From NCBI RefSeq assembly GCF_022410465.1, contig NZ_JAJSON010000025.1:124001-188000 (forward strand): DNA of 64,000 bases, given 5' to 3'. Made by a program: the position numbers and the translations under genes. The stretch comes from Christiangramia crocea. Its GTDB lineage: Bacteria; Bacteroidota; Bacteroidia; Flavobacteriales; Flavobacteriaceae. Under the pieces are notes generated by a model that did no database searches, was not told the origin of the DNA, and worked only from the letters and a program-made list of their open reading frames with translations. Shown here piece after piece: positions 10,071-18,606 of this stretch; the stretch's first letter is position 1, and each line of letters begins with the position of its first letter.

Positions 10071-10490
10071 TTATTTTTTCCTTTTACTCAGGAAAAAGTC
10101 CAGAGAGTACTTTCCAGGCCCTGAAAACAGAAGAAGGATAAATCCAAACATATAAAGCAAGGGTAATTCCTGCTTTGCAAATCCGTCTGGAATATGGACC
10201 ACCAGGGCAGCAACTCCCATAGTAATAATCAGAGGGATAGCTGCAATTCTGGTAAGGAACCCGAAAATTATTAGGACCGAACAAAAGAATTCGGCAAAAA
10301 CCGCAAAGGTAAAAGTAAAGGTTTCCCCAAAACCTAATGGGTCACCAAATGTTATCTCCTCTGTACCAAAGAACCTTGTGAATTTAGGAAATCCGTGAGT
10401 AAGCATCAGACCTGCAATTGCAATCCTGAATATTAACAATCCAAAATCCAGGCCTCGAAGATCAAGATTAGTTGTGTAAGTGTTTTTCAT
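10071..10490 (-). CDS. DoxX-family membrane protein
   Basis: A 139-residue protein with four hydrophobic segments. It has DoxX features: LLIFRIAIAGLMLTHG near the N-terminus, FAEFFCSVLIIFGFLTR in the middle and a PLLYMFGFILLLFSGPG segment followed by a short basic tail. Its stop lies only six bases before the kinase-dehydrogenase start, so it is the first gene of the gluconate operon. DoxX proteins are linked to quinone or redox and thiol-stress functions in other bacteria; a role in gluconate metabolism is not known. The operon link is seen in the sequence; the function is inferred from family only. Confidence 0.85.
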   Translation of the reverse strand: MKNTYTTNLDLRGLDFGLLIFRIAIAGLMLTHGFPKFTRFFGTEEITFGDPLGFGETFTFTFAVFAEFFCSVLIIFGFLTRIAAIPLIITMGVAALVVHIPDGFAKQELPLLYMFGFILLLFSGPGKYSLDFFLSKRKK

Positions 10491-10519
10491 AATTGAATTA
10501 TTTAAGAATTAAAAGATAG

Positions 10520-10726
10520 AAAAGATTTCTGAATGATGACAATGGATATTTCAATTACCTAGGATTAAGGTCCGGAAACTATATTGCTGAAGTTGATAAA
10601 TCACAGTTGGAAACCCTTAACTTTCAGGTAACACCTTCCAGGACAGGTTTTGAGATTTGCATGAGTGAGTATGGTGATATTGTGGGTGATCTTGGATTTA
10701 CTCTGGAAGCATTAAGTGAAGAATAG
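10520..10726 (+). pseudogene. Orphan C-terminal fragment of a beta-rich surface protein
   Basis: In this 240-base gap, one plus-strand frame stays open for 68 codons from just after a TAG (10517-10519) to a TAG at 10724-10726, with no upstream start codon. The translation reads like a protein C-terminus, including the stretches NGYFNYLGLRSGNYIAEVD and PSRTGFEI. This resembles the last carboxypeptidase-regulatory-like or Ig-like (GLR-x-G-x-Y) repeat of large secreted or usher-like proteins. It looks like the 3' relic of a gene whose body was deleted. Identity of the parent protein is inference. Confidence 0.55.
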
Positions 10727-10728
10727 GA

Positions 10729-11229
10729 TTAATAGGTTATTTTCAGAATTTTTAAACGCCGGGTCTCGTTTCCTAAATTTAATTCGGCAACTTCACCGGT
10801 TTTTTTACCTGTAATAGCCCTGGCTACCGGTGCCACAAAAGCTATCTTCTTCATTTTAATATCGGCTTCATCCACCCCAACGATCTGAAATTCCTGTATC
10901 TGTCCAGAATCTAAATTTTTTAGCTGAACTTTAGCTCCAAACCTAACTTCATCTTCAGGCTGATCCTCAGGTTTTAATAGCCGGGCTGTATTTAACCTTT
11001 CGGTTAGTAAATTTATCTTGCCATCTATCAAAACCTGTGTTCTTCTCTTTTCTGTATCATTTTCTGCCTGGATATTCATACGTTCTGATTCCAGCTGTGA
11101 CAATTCATCCCTGAGCATTTCCAGCCCACCAGGGGTCACGTAATTAGTGACACCTGGCGGCAAAGCCGCTCTTGGTGGTATCATGGGTGGCTCTTCCTGA
11201 TCGCCTTCCTTTACAAATCCTCTGCTCAT
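10729..11229 (-). CDS. GreA/GreB-family transcription elongation factor
   Basis: A 166-residue protein. Its N-terminal extension contains PPRAALPPGVTNYVTPGG, as in the GreB-like factors of Bacteroidota. It is followed by an antiparallel coiled coil (about 35-85, where the acidic tip would enter the RNA polymerase secondary channel) and a C-terminal FKBP-like domain (about 90-165) with VAPVARAITGKKTGEV. It would rescue backtracked RNA polymerase by stimulating transcript cleavage. It is a single gene, and its stop lies right after the upstream gene remnant on the other strand. Whether it is a true cleavage factor or a Gre-like regulator cannot be decided here. Confidence 0.88.
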   Translation of the reverse strand: MSRGFVKEGDQEEPPMIPPRAALPPGVTNYVTPGGLEMLRDELSQLESERMNIQAENDTEKRRTQVLIDGKINLLTERLNTARLLKPEDQPEDEVRFGAKVQLKNLDSGQIQEFQIVGVDEADIKMKKIAFVAPVARAITGKKTGEVAELNLGNETRRLKILKITY

Positions 11230-11365
11230 AATTTGCAGTTTAATGAGTAATCTAAGAAATTTAATAGAAATTGTTGAAACAACTGTTTACCTAACATCAT
11301 AAATATTTCTGAAAGCCTATTACGCTGTATGGCAAAGAACTATTTTTAGTAGTTTAATATTAATT

Positions 11366-13177
11366 ATGAGCCTGGAGATAATCATATTGTTCACGATAAT
11401 TGTGGTGGTGATCTTCCTTTTTTCACTGGAAGTATTTCCGGTAGATAAGATCGCCTTCTTCATTATGGTCGGTCTTTTGGTCACAAATCTGGTTAGTCCG
11501 GAGGAAGCTATATCTGGCTTTTCAAGCCCTGCAACCATTACCGTTCTTGCGCTTATGATCATTGCCATTGGTCTTGAGGACAACGGCGTTATAGACTGGC
11601 TTACAAGCGGATTAAAGAAACTCAAAGGATTACCCCTGTTCTTAATGGTTCCGGTATTTATGTTCATTGCAGGAGGTATTTCGGCTTTTATTAATACCAC
11701 GGCGGTTGTCCTGGTATTTGTAAAGATTATCAATGAATTATCGGTGCGATATGATATTCCAAATTCCAGGCTTCTGCTTCCAATTTCTTATGCCGGGATC
11801 ATTGGTGGCAGTTGTACTTTGATGGGGACTTCTACCAACCTTATCGTTAATGCGGAGTCGGTGAAAAGAGGGGTTGAACGTTTTGAATTCTTTGAATTCA
11901 CATGGTTCGGGGTGATATTCCTGGCAATCACTATAATTATTGTAAGCTTCATGGTTAAAGTACTCCCCAGAAGCAAAAAGACTGATCTGGCCAAAGATTA
12001 TGATCTGGATGAATTTATTACTAAAGGAATTATCTCAAAAGGCTCGAACCTGATCGATAAAAATCTGGAAGAAGTATTCGGACAAAAAGAAGAGGAAATA
12101 GAGGTACTAAGGCTAAAAAGAAACGCGGTTATCAATGACCATCCTGGAAAATATACCACATTAAAAGAAGGTGACCAGTTGCTTTTAAGATGTAGTATGG
12201 AGCAACTTATCAAATTAAAGGAGTCTGAAGACCTTACCATAATCAAAGACTCAGACTATGAAGTAACTGCACCCGTCGATGATGAAGCAGAAAACATTGA
12301 AGAGAACATTCAGGTGGTGGAAATCCTTATGCTTCCTAATTCACCTTTAATAGGTAAAAGCATCAAGACTGTAGGCTGGTATGATCTGCACGGCGCAGTG
12401 CCCTTAGCGATAAGAAAAAGAAGAAGTTTCCGAAATCCCGGAAGGAGGATTTTCAACAGGAAGTCTGATGAGATAGAACTTAGGGTTGGGGACCGGTTAC
12501 TTGTTGAAGCAACTGAAAATGCTATGGAACAGTTAAAGAAAATGGATAGTATCAGTATTTTACAGGAGCATCAGGATATTGACGTTTCAACTAAATTAAA
12601 GAGAAACCTATCTTTTGGGATATTGCTGGTAGTTATAGCCCTTTCAGCTTTTTCAATATTTCCAATCCTAAAAAGCGCATTGATAGGATGTTTTTTAATG
12701 ATCTTTTTAAAGTGTATAGATCTGGGCAAAATCTATTCACAGGTAAACTGGCAGATAATATTCCTTCTTGCCGGTATGATTCCCCTTGGGGTTGCAATGA
12801 ACAATACGGGAGCCGATCAATGGTTGTCTGAAAACCTATTGAGACTATTCGATGATAAGTCAGATTTCATCATTATCGGTCTGCTTTTCTTTGTGACCAT
12901 GTTTTTAAGCGGATTCGTTTCAAACAATGCAACAGCGATAATTATTACACCTATCGCCATCACGATAGCAGCGAATTTGAAAATGGATCCTAAACCCTTC
13001 ATCCTGGCTGTTCTTTTTGCCTCGAATTTTAGTTTTTTTACTCCTATAGGCTACCAGACCAATACCATTATTTACGGAATGGGGATTTACCGGTTCAAAC
13101 ATTTCTTTATCATTGGCGGTGTTCTTTCCATTGCATTGTGGATCACGGCGACCATTCTGCTTTCAGGACAGTTATAA
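11366..13177 (+). CDS. SLC13-type anion transporter with two RCK_C (TrkA_C) domains
   Basis: A 603-residue membrane protein with two transmembrane halves (about 1-190 and 400-603). Between them lie two cytosolic RCK_C/TrkA_C modules (about 210-290 and 300-390; the motifs GDQLLLRCS and VGDRLLVEAT mark their ends). The helix-hairpin motifs SFINTTAVVLVF and FVSNNATAIIITP are the SLC13/DASS sodium-binding SNT-type clamps. Family members with inserted TrkA_C modules carry sulfate, dicarboxylates or similar anions. Substrate cannot be read from the sequence. It is followed 24 bases later by a glycosyltransferase on the same strand. Confidence 0.9.
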   Translation: MSLEIIILFTIIVVVIFLFSLEVFPVDKIAFFIMVGLLVTNLVSPEEAISGFSSPATITVLALMIIAIGLEDNGVIDWLTSGLKKLKGLPLFLMVPVFMFIAGGISAFINTTAVVLVFVKIINELSVRYDIPNSRLLLPISYAGIIGGSCTLMGTSTNLIVNAESVKRGVERFEFFEFTWFGVIFLAITIIIVSFMVKVLPRSKKTDLAKDYDLDEFITKGIISKGSNLIDKNLEEVFGQKEEEIEVLRLKRNAVINDHPGKYTTLKEGDQLLLRCSMEQLIKLKESEDLTIIKDSDYEVTAPVDDEAENIEENIQVVEILMLPNSPLIGKSIKTVGWYDLHGAVPLAIRKRRSFRNPGRRIFNRKSDEIELRVGDRLLVEATENAMEQLKKMDSISILQEHQDIDVSTKLKRNLSFGILLVVIALSAFSIFPILKSALIGCFLMIFLKCIDLGKIYSQVNWQIIFLLAGMIPLGVAMNNTGADQWLSENLLRLFDDKSDFIIIGLLFFVTMFLSGFVSNNATAIIITPIAITIAANLKMDPKPFILAVLFASNFSFFTPIGYQTNTIIYGMGIYRFKHFFIIGGVLSIALWITATILLSGQL

Positions 13178-13201
13178 AATGGTATTTTTGAAAAAAATTC
13201 C

Positions 13202-14440
13202 ATGTCAAAAGTCCTTGTTATCGGTTATGTTTGGCCTGAGCCCACTTCTTCGGCCGCAGGTAGCCGTATGATGCAACTGCTTAATTTTTTGAGCAAAGAA
13301 GACCATGAGGTTCTGTTTTGTACTACCGCAAGAAACACCGGAAATATGGCCGATCTTGATTCGCTTGGAATCAATACTAAAAGAATAAAGCTAAACGATC
13401 CGGAAGTTGATGATCTTTTGGAGGAATTTAAGCCGGACATTGTTCTTTTCGACAGATTTATGATGGAAGAGCAGTTCGGCTGGAGGGTGGATAAAATATG
13501 TCCACAGGCCATCAAAATACTGGATACTGAAGATCTTCATTTTCTCCGGCAGGCTCGCGAAAGGGCTTTCAAAAAGAATGAAAAGGCAGAGGACCTATAC
13601 TTTGATTCAGATCTTACTAAAAGAGAAATCTCGGCGATCTATCGTTGCGATTTAAGCCTTATTATTTCAGAAGCAGAAATGCAGTTGCTGTTTTCCGAGT
13701 TCAGACTTCCCAAAGAAATTCTGCTTTATCTCCCTTATTTGCTAGAAATGATTTCGGAAAATAAACTCCGAAACTTTCCTTCTTTTGAGGAGCGTAAGGA
13801 TTTTATAAGTATCGGGAATTTTTTACACGAGCCTAACTGGAATGCCGTACTATATTTAAAGGAAAAGATATGGCCGCAAATCCGGAAGAAATTGCCGGAA
13901 GCGAATATACAGATCTACGGAGCATATGCTTCAGAAAAGGTCTTTAATCTGCATGATGAGAAGACAGGTTTTATAGTAAATGGCCGGGCCGGAGATTCTT
14001 CAGAAGCCATGCGAAATGCACGCATCTGCCTTGCTCCTATCAGGTTTGGTGCAGGATTAAAAGGCAAGCTAATCGAAGCTATGCAAAATGGGACTCCGTC
14101 CATTACGACAAACATTGGTGCTGAAGGTATAAATTCTGAATTACCGTGGAACGGTTTTATAACAGACTCTGAAAATGAATTTATTACCAAAGCAATTGAG
14201 CTTTATTCTGACCAAAACCTGTGGAACCAAAAACAGATCGCCGGAGTTGAGATCATCAATACACGTTTCTGCAAAGAGGAATTTCAAAGTAATTTAAAGA
14301 GTCGGCTGGAGGAGATAAAGGTCAATATTTCAGCTCATAGGCACATGAATTTTACGGGTGAAATGCTTAAGTATCATTTGCATAAAAGCACCTATTACAT
14401 GTCAAGGTTCATCGAAGAAAAGAACAGGAATAAAAATTAA
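13202..14440 (+). CDS. Glycosyltransferase, GT-B fold (GT4-like)
   Basis: A 412-residue protein with an N-terminal GT4 acceptor domain (VLVIGYVWPEPTSSAAGSR) and a C-terminal donor domain (about 195-370) containing APIRFGAGLKGKLIEAMQNG, the nucleotide-sugar-binding region, then TNIGAEGI. It probably acts at the cytoplasmic face in surface glycan synthesis. A TATTTTTG element (13183-13190) lies just ahead of the ATG, so it may have its own promoter in addition to read-through from the transporter. No other glycan genes adjoin it, so donor and acceptor are unknown. Confidence 0.85.
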   Translation: MSKVLVIGYVWPEPTSSAAGSRMMQLLNFLSKEDHEVLFCTTARNTGNMADLDSLGINTKRIKLNDPEVDDLLEEFKPDIVLFDRFMMEEQFGWRVDKICPQAIKILDTEDLHFLRQARERAFKKNEKAEDLYFDSDLTKREISAIYRCDLSLIISEAEMQLLFSEFRLPKEILLYLPYLLEMISENKLRNFPSFEERKDFISIGNFLHEPNWNAVLYLKEKIWPQIRKKLPEANIQIYGAYASEKVFNLHDEKTGFIVNGRAGDSSEAMRNARICLAPIRFGAGLKGKLIEAMQNGTPSITTNIGAEGINSELPWNGFITDSENEFITKAIELYSDQNLWNQKQIAGVEIINTRFCKEEFQSNLKSRLEEIKVNISAHRHMNFTGEMLKYHLHKSTYYMSRFIEEKNRNKN

Positions 14441-14476
14441 AAAACCGCCGGAAGCCTGAGCTTTCCGACGGTTTTC
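14441..14476. terminator. Bidirectional terminator between glycosyltransferase and lysC
   Basis: A GC-rich hairpin (about ACCGCCGGAAGC paired with GCTTTCCGACGGT, one bulge) is flanked by an A-run on the left and a T-run on the right. It sits between convergent genes, so it can end transcripts from both sides. Confidence 0.75.
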
Positions 14477-14516
14477 ACTACACAAAAAACAGTTTAACTA
14501 AATTTTACACAAACCA

Positions 14517-15851
14517 CTAAACTGATTTAACCAAATTATTTTCAAATAGCTTTTCATTCAGTTTCTTTAACACCTCTATCTTATGCCGGGTGTCCACCAG
14601 CAGCGAGATATTGTTACTGCTTCCGCCATAAGAGATCATCCTTACCGGAACATCCTGTAAGATCTCGAATAATCTGGATGTGCCTTTATCTTCAATAAGG
14701 CTTTCTCCCACCACACAAATAATACTGTGACTGGAGTCAACACTTATTTCGCCATACTGTTCAAGTTCAGAGATGATCAGATCAAGATTCCTTATGTCGT
14801 CTATAGTCAAAGAAATAGCAATCTCTGAAGTGGTGATCATATCAATGGCCGTTTCATATTTATCAAAGACCTCAAAGATCTTTTTCAGGAAACCGTGTGC
14901 CATCAGCATCCGGTTGGATTTGATCTTTATAGCGGTAATATCATCTTTGGCTGAAATTGCCTTAAGCCCCTTTCTTTCTGCAATGGCACTTATACAGGTG
15001 CCCTGAGCCTCCGGGGTAAAAGTATTCTTCAGGTATACCGGGATATTTTTACCAATTACCGGTGAAATGGTCTGCGGATGCAAAATTTTTGCCCCAAAGT
15101 ATGCAAGCTCTGCAGCCTCTTCAAAACTTAACTGAGCTACGGCATGCGTATTCTCTACAAATCGTGGATCATTATTATGCAGCCCGCTAATATCGGTCCA
15201 TATCTGAATTTCTGAAGCTCTTATCGCCGCTCCTAAGATAGTGGCGGTATAATCGCTCCCGCCTCTTTTTAGAGTGCTTACATTATTATTCCTGTCAAGA
15301 CGAACAAAACCCTGAGTAATAAAAATGTCATTCTCTTCAGAAGTTTTAAGGATGTCGTTTAAAAGTTCTCCCACATAACCGGTATCCGGATTTTCCAGGT
15401 TTGAGATATGCATAAAATCCCTGGCATCTAGCAAAGTGTTCCCGATATTCTGTTCTTTTAGATAAGAACTAAAAATAAAGGTCAGAAGACTTTCACCTGT
15501 AGTGAGGATTCTGGCCTCCAGGTCTTCACTCCATTTCTCGCTGCATCCAGACTGTAGTATCTCCAGTTGTGCTGATATAACCGATTTAACATCTTCGTTA
15601 ACTGAAGGGTCTTCTATAAGCTCATCAATCAATCCGAAATGTTTCTCGCGTAAATTCCGGATACTTTCGAATATATTATTCACATTCCCATTCTTAACAC
15701 CGGCAGAAATCTCAACCAGCTGATTTGTAACACCAGACATCGCTGAGAGAACCAGCAGCTTAGATCCGGGCCTTGAAGAAATAATATTTTTTACGTTTCT
15801 GATACTTGCAGCAGATCCTACAGAAGTACCACCAAATTTTAATACTTTCAT
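14517..15851 (-). CDS. lysC: Aspartokinase (monofunctional)
   Basis: A 444-residue enzyme starting with the aspartokinase signature KFGGTSVGSA. The catalytic domain (1-280) includes FITQGFV, TLKRGGSDYTAT and ELAYFGAKILHP. The C-terminal 150 residues hold two ACT domains, the usual allosteric site for lysine or threonine. It phosphorylates L-aspartate at the entry of lysine, threonine, methionine and diaminopimelate synthesis. It is divergent from a gene for a free-standing ACT-domain protein, which may share its regulation. No fused homoserine dehydrogenase is present. Confidence 0.95.
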   Translation of the reverse strand: MKVLKFGGTSVGSAASIRNVKNIISSRPGSKLLVLSAMSGVTNQLVEISAGVKNGNVNNIFESIRNLREKHFGLIDELIEDPSVNEDVKSVISAQLEILQSGCSEKWSEDLEARILTTGESLLTFIFSSYLKEQNIGNTLLDARDFMHISNLENPDTGYVGELLNDILKTSEENDIFITQGFVRLDRNNNVSTLKRGGSDYTATILGAAIRASEIQIWTDISGLHNNDPRFVENTHAVAQLSFEEAAELAYFGAKILHPQTISPVIGKNIPVYLKNTFTPEAQGTCISAIAERKGLKAISAKDDITAIKIKSNRMLMAHGFLKKIFEVFDKYETAIDMITTSEIAISLTIDDIRNLDLIISELEQYGEISVDSSHSIICVVGESLIEDKGTSRLFEILQDVPVRMISYGGSSNNISLLVDTRHKIEVLKKLNEKLFENNLVKSV

Positions 15852-15920
15852 AACCAGTAAATTCCGGGTGCATAGGTATTATGAAAAAGGAATGAGGCAA
15901 AAATTATATCACATTTTATA

Positions 15921-15928
15921 TACATTTG
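15921..15928 (+). promoter_or_regulatory. -7 promoter element for the ACT-domain gene
   Basis: TACATTTG is an exact match to the Bacteroidota TAnnTTTG element, 24 bases upstream of the ATG. No good -33 TTTG is visible at the expected distance. Confidence 0.5.
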
Positions 15929-15951
15929 CACAAAATGTTTAATAATTAACA

Positions 15952-16596
15952 ATGAAGACGATCACCACCTGCGTACATGACATTATAAGACATCAACCAT
16001 TCCTGGACGATGCAATAGCCAGAGACATAGTAAACTTTAGTGGTCTGGCGGCAGATATTCAGCCCCAGGTCGAAAAGGAAATGAGAAAACCAGTAAAACA
16101 GGGAAGCATCATTATGGCCCTGAGGAGGTACGCGCCAAGTAGAACTAAGATCAATATGCGCAGTCTCAGGGAAATGGGAGATATCATCGTTAGATCCGGG
16201 ATCACCGAGTATACCTTTCTAAACTCAAAAACCATCATATCCAATAAGGCACGTCTTCTGGAAGCGGTTAAAGACCAGACAGGAGTCTACCTTAATTATT
16301 CAAGTAATTACCAGGAAAGCAATATTCTCGTCTCCTCCACCCTAACCGATCTGGTGGAAAAATGTTTCAGAAATGAGGTACGTGTATCAGTAAAGGACGA
16401 GCTTTCTTCAATTACCATTGCACTGCCGCAAAATAGCTCGCAAACTGTAGGACTGTATTTTTATATATTTAAGTTATTGGCCTATGAAGGTATACCCATA
16501 TTCGAAATGATCTCGACTTCCAATTATTTTGCTCTTTTCCTTGAAAAGGAATACGTAAACAAAGCCTTTTTGCTTATGAATGAGATAAAGCAATAA
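15952..16596 (+). CDS. Free-standing ACT-domain protein next to aspartokinase
   Basis: A 214-residue soluble protein. The N-terminal 100 residues (IVNFSGLAADIQPQVEKEM, ALRRYAP) resemble a helical DNA- or partner-binding segment but are not recognised. Residues about 125-214 have the pattern of aspartokinase-type ACT domains: SITIALPQNSSQTVGLYFYI, then LLAYEGIPIFEMISTSNYFALFLE. It is divergent from lysC with only 100 bases between them. The likely role is amino-acid sensing connected with the aspartate pathway, either as a regulatory subunit or as a regulator. It lacks all kinase motifs, so it is not an enzyme. Role is inference. Confidence 0.65.
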   Translation: MKTITTCVHDIIRHQPFLDDAIARDIVNFSGLAADIQPQVEKEMRKPVKQGSIIMALRRYAPSRTKINMRSLREMGDIIVRSGITEYTFLNSKTIISNKARLLEAVKDQTGVYLNYSSNYQESNILVSSTLTDLVEKCFRNEVRVSVKDELSSITIALPQNSSQTVGLYFYIFKLLAYEGIPIFEMISTSNYFALFLEKEYVNKAFLLMNEIKQ

Positions 16597-16597
16597 T

Positions 16598-16750
16598 TCA
16601 CCAGTATTCGAAGTATACACCGGTCATGGCTACCACAGTAAGCAGGATGATAATCACTATTGCTATATAAACTGTGCTGTCTTTACCCTTTTTAAATGGT
16701 CGGAGAATTTCGCCCTGAGGTCCTTTCTCCTCTTTTTCTCTTTTTACCAT
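16598..16750 (-). CDS. Small single-pass membrane protein
   Basis: A 50-residue ORF starting MVKREKEEKGPQGEIL, with a charged N-terminus, one hydrophobic helix (about residues 27-45, STVYIAIVIIILLTVVAM) and a short aromatic tail ending FEYW. ATG at 16748-16750, TGA at 16598-16600. It converges with the ACT gene with one base between stop codons. The textbook topology (cytosolic basic segment, then a clean helix) suggests it is real, but there is no known family I can name. Confidence 0.6.
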   Translation of the reverse strand: MVKREKEEKGPQGEILRPFKKGKDSTVYIAIVIIILLTVVAMTGVYFEYW

Positions 16751-17016
16751 AAATATAGTTAGTTTGGAAAGCGGGATCCAATATACTAAAAATCAACAAT
16801 CTAACCTTATAGCACTTTAAGTTTTCCTAAAAGGGTATTGAATTAGTTAATAATCTGTTTTTATTTAGCCAAGCATCACAGAGTTAAGAATATCATCAGA
16901 GCTCTGTTCGCAGGATTAGGAGCTAAAAAACCGGGTGGAGGATTCGGTGTATAAGAATTATAGTAATGTTTATAATACTATGGATCCTTTTTCTAAGCTA
17001 TCTGGAACCAGGATAA
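16751..17016. other. Intergenic region with a short coding-like relic
   Basis: A start-less frame 16847-16954 (+) ends in a protein-like C-terminus, RVKNIIRALFAGLGAKKPG, then GGFGV and TAA. It resembles the tail of short flavobacterial membrane proteins that continue after a GAKK-x-GGG motif, here cut short. It may be a gene remnant. Nothing else is recognisable in the gap. Confidence 0.3.
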
Positions 17017-18087
17017 TTATTTATAATCTTCAATTAATGTACTCCATTCCATGGTCTTTAATGTTTTTACCAGGATAGGATCTATTTTCTTAAGAAGCTC
17101 TGAATCTTTTGGAAAGGCATAACTGTAATAATCCTTTTTAAGACTCTGACCTAGAACTTCAAGATCATCAGACAAATTCTGTCTTTGAATTTCATATTTT
17201 AAGATGGGTTCATCATATACCAAAAGAGCGGTTTCTTCCTTAAGTAGGGCCTCTATTCCAGCAGGACCGTTCTTCACCAGTTTAGTTTCAATATTATAGA
17301 GATCCAGCAATTCCTGGGAACTGGAACTGCTAACGGTAGTTACATCAAACCTTTCAAGATCCTGTATACTTGTGATCTCATCGTTGATGCTTTTTACAGT
17401 AAGGGAAGAAGCGATCCCTGCCGTAAAACTTGAAATAATGATCACCGCCATAAACATCCATATAATACCAATGATACGTCCACCGGTAGTCCTTGGTGAC
17501 TTATCTCCATAACCTACCGTTGTCATGGTTACAGCACTCCACCAAAACCCCTGCATTACACCTTTAAATTTTCCGCCAAATTCCTCACGGTTCTTTTTCC
17601 TTTCAAATAGCCAGATCAAAAATCCGAATATAAATATTACAAATAATAGCAGGAAAACCACCGAAAAGAAATCCCAGCTGAAAAAATTCTTAAGATGCTT
17701 TAGAAGGTTTGATTCCTTTCTTTTCGCAACACTGGTATGTGAAATGAAATAAGGCTGGGAGAAATCCATCCTTTTCATTCGCTGATCTGTAACTGTAATA
17801 GGATTCACACTCAAATCAACTTCTCCTGTTTCCAGTGCGGTCAATAAACTTTGAAGATCTTCATATTCCTTAAATTCATATTCTGCCTGCAGCTGTTCAT
17901 TTACAAGTTTCCATGATGCTATACTCAATCCGGAATACCCATTCGCCTGTTTTTCGACAAATGGAGGAGTTTCGGTAATCCCAATAATTAGTTTGTCATC
18001 TTGTGGCAAAGTATCATTTTGAGAAAGTCCGGTAATAGAAATCAGTAATGCTAGTATGAAAAAAAGAATATTCCTATTCAGTATCAT
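17017..18087 (-). CDS. Prokaryotic ionotropic glutamate receptor (GluR0-type ligand-gated K+ channel)
   Basis: A 356-residue protein. Residues 1-22 are a signal peptide. The ligand-binding lobe S1 is at about 32-125, with the receptor-type anion-binding arginine (R103) in ITVTDQRMKRMDFSQPY. TM1 is 141-161; the pore loop has the potassium filter TVGYGD (190-195); TM2 is 203-226, followed by SSFTAGIASSLTV, the counterpart of the eukaryotic SYTANLAAF gate. Lobe S2 is at about 235-350, with an acidic residue in LLVYDEP. The topology matches GluR0 of Synechocystis: amino-acid binding outside opens a K+ pore. It is a single gene. The ligand is not determinable from sequence. Confidence 0.92.
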   Translation of the reverse strand: MILNRNILFFILALLISITGLSQNDTLPQDDKLIIGITETPPFVEKQANGYSGLSIASWKLVNEQLQAEYEFKEYEDLQSLLTALETGEVDLSVNPITVTDQRMKRMDFSQPYFISHTSVAKRKESNLLKHLKNFFSWDFFSVVFLLLFVIFIFGFLIWLFERKKNREEFGGKFKGVMQGFWWSAVTMTTVGYGDKSPRTTGGRIIGIIWMFMAVIIISSFTAGIASSLTVKSINDEITSIQDLERFDVTTVSSSSSQELLDLYNIETKLVKNGPAGIEALLKEETALLVYDEPILKYEIQRQNLSDDLEVLGQSLKKDYYSYAFPKDSELLKKIDPILVKTLKTMEWSTLIEDYK

Positions 18088-18141
18088 TGGCAGGGAATTA
18101 TATTAAGCTTAAAAATTAAACATATTGTTTATAAACTAAAA

Positions 18142-18600
18142 TCAGTTTTGTGTGGTGTCTTTTTTAAAGATATAAGCCATATTGATCTTTTTTCTACCAA
18201 ATTTCCGTGCTTTTTTAACATCTTCGCCCATATAGATATCTATCTTGTTTCGCCAGCGATAATGCATCTTATCCTTAACCAGGTAAATACTATCAAAACC
18301 CTCAATTTTCACCTGGGAATTATGATCCAGGCCCATCCTTAAAAGATCCCGGGAAACAGCTATAGCACGCATCCCAGGCTTAAGAGTATCACCCCAGGCG
18401 GTGATACTCGGATCTCCTTCAGTTTGATAATGGGTCGAATTATAAGCTGTAGCCGTCACACAGATGGTATCCCAGTCGACCTCAGGTTCAGACCTGTTTA
18501 TTCTTTTACAAGCCGGAAAAATGCTTAAAAAAAGTAGGACAGTCGGTAACTTAAAGAAATAACTGTTCCGGTGATTTCGCAATTTCAGGCATACGCGCAT
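18142..18600 (-). CDS. 3D-domain lipoprotein
   Basis: A 152-residue protein. A hydrophobic N-terminal segment ends in SIFPAC, a probable lipobox with the cysteine at about residue 31. Residues about 45-140 form a 3D (Asp-Asp-Asp) domain like the catalytic barrel of MltA and resuscitation-promoting proteins, with VTATAYNSTHYQT, TAWGDTLKPGMRAIAVSRDL and KIDIYMGEDVKKARKFG. Such domains bind or cleave peptidoglycan. It lies seven bases... or fewer from the downstream end of the oxidoreductase gene (stop at 18607), so co-transcription is likely. The 3D aspartates appear present; activity is inferred. Confidence 0.8.
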   Translation of the reverse strand: MRVCLKLRNHRNSYFFKLPTVLLFLSIFPACKRINRSEPEVDWDTICVTATAYNSTHYQTEGDPSITAWGDTLKPGMRAIAVSRDLLRMGLDHNSQVKIEGFDSIYLVKDKMHYRWRNKIDIYMGEDVKKARKFGRKKINMAYIFKKDTTQN

Positions 18601-18606
18601 ACAAGA

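Noticed and set aside
10071-10490. Second shadow frame in the doxX-like gene
   Set aside because: Same DNA as a hydrophobic membrane protein with clear family pattern.
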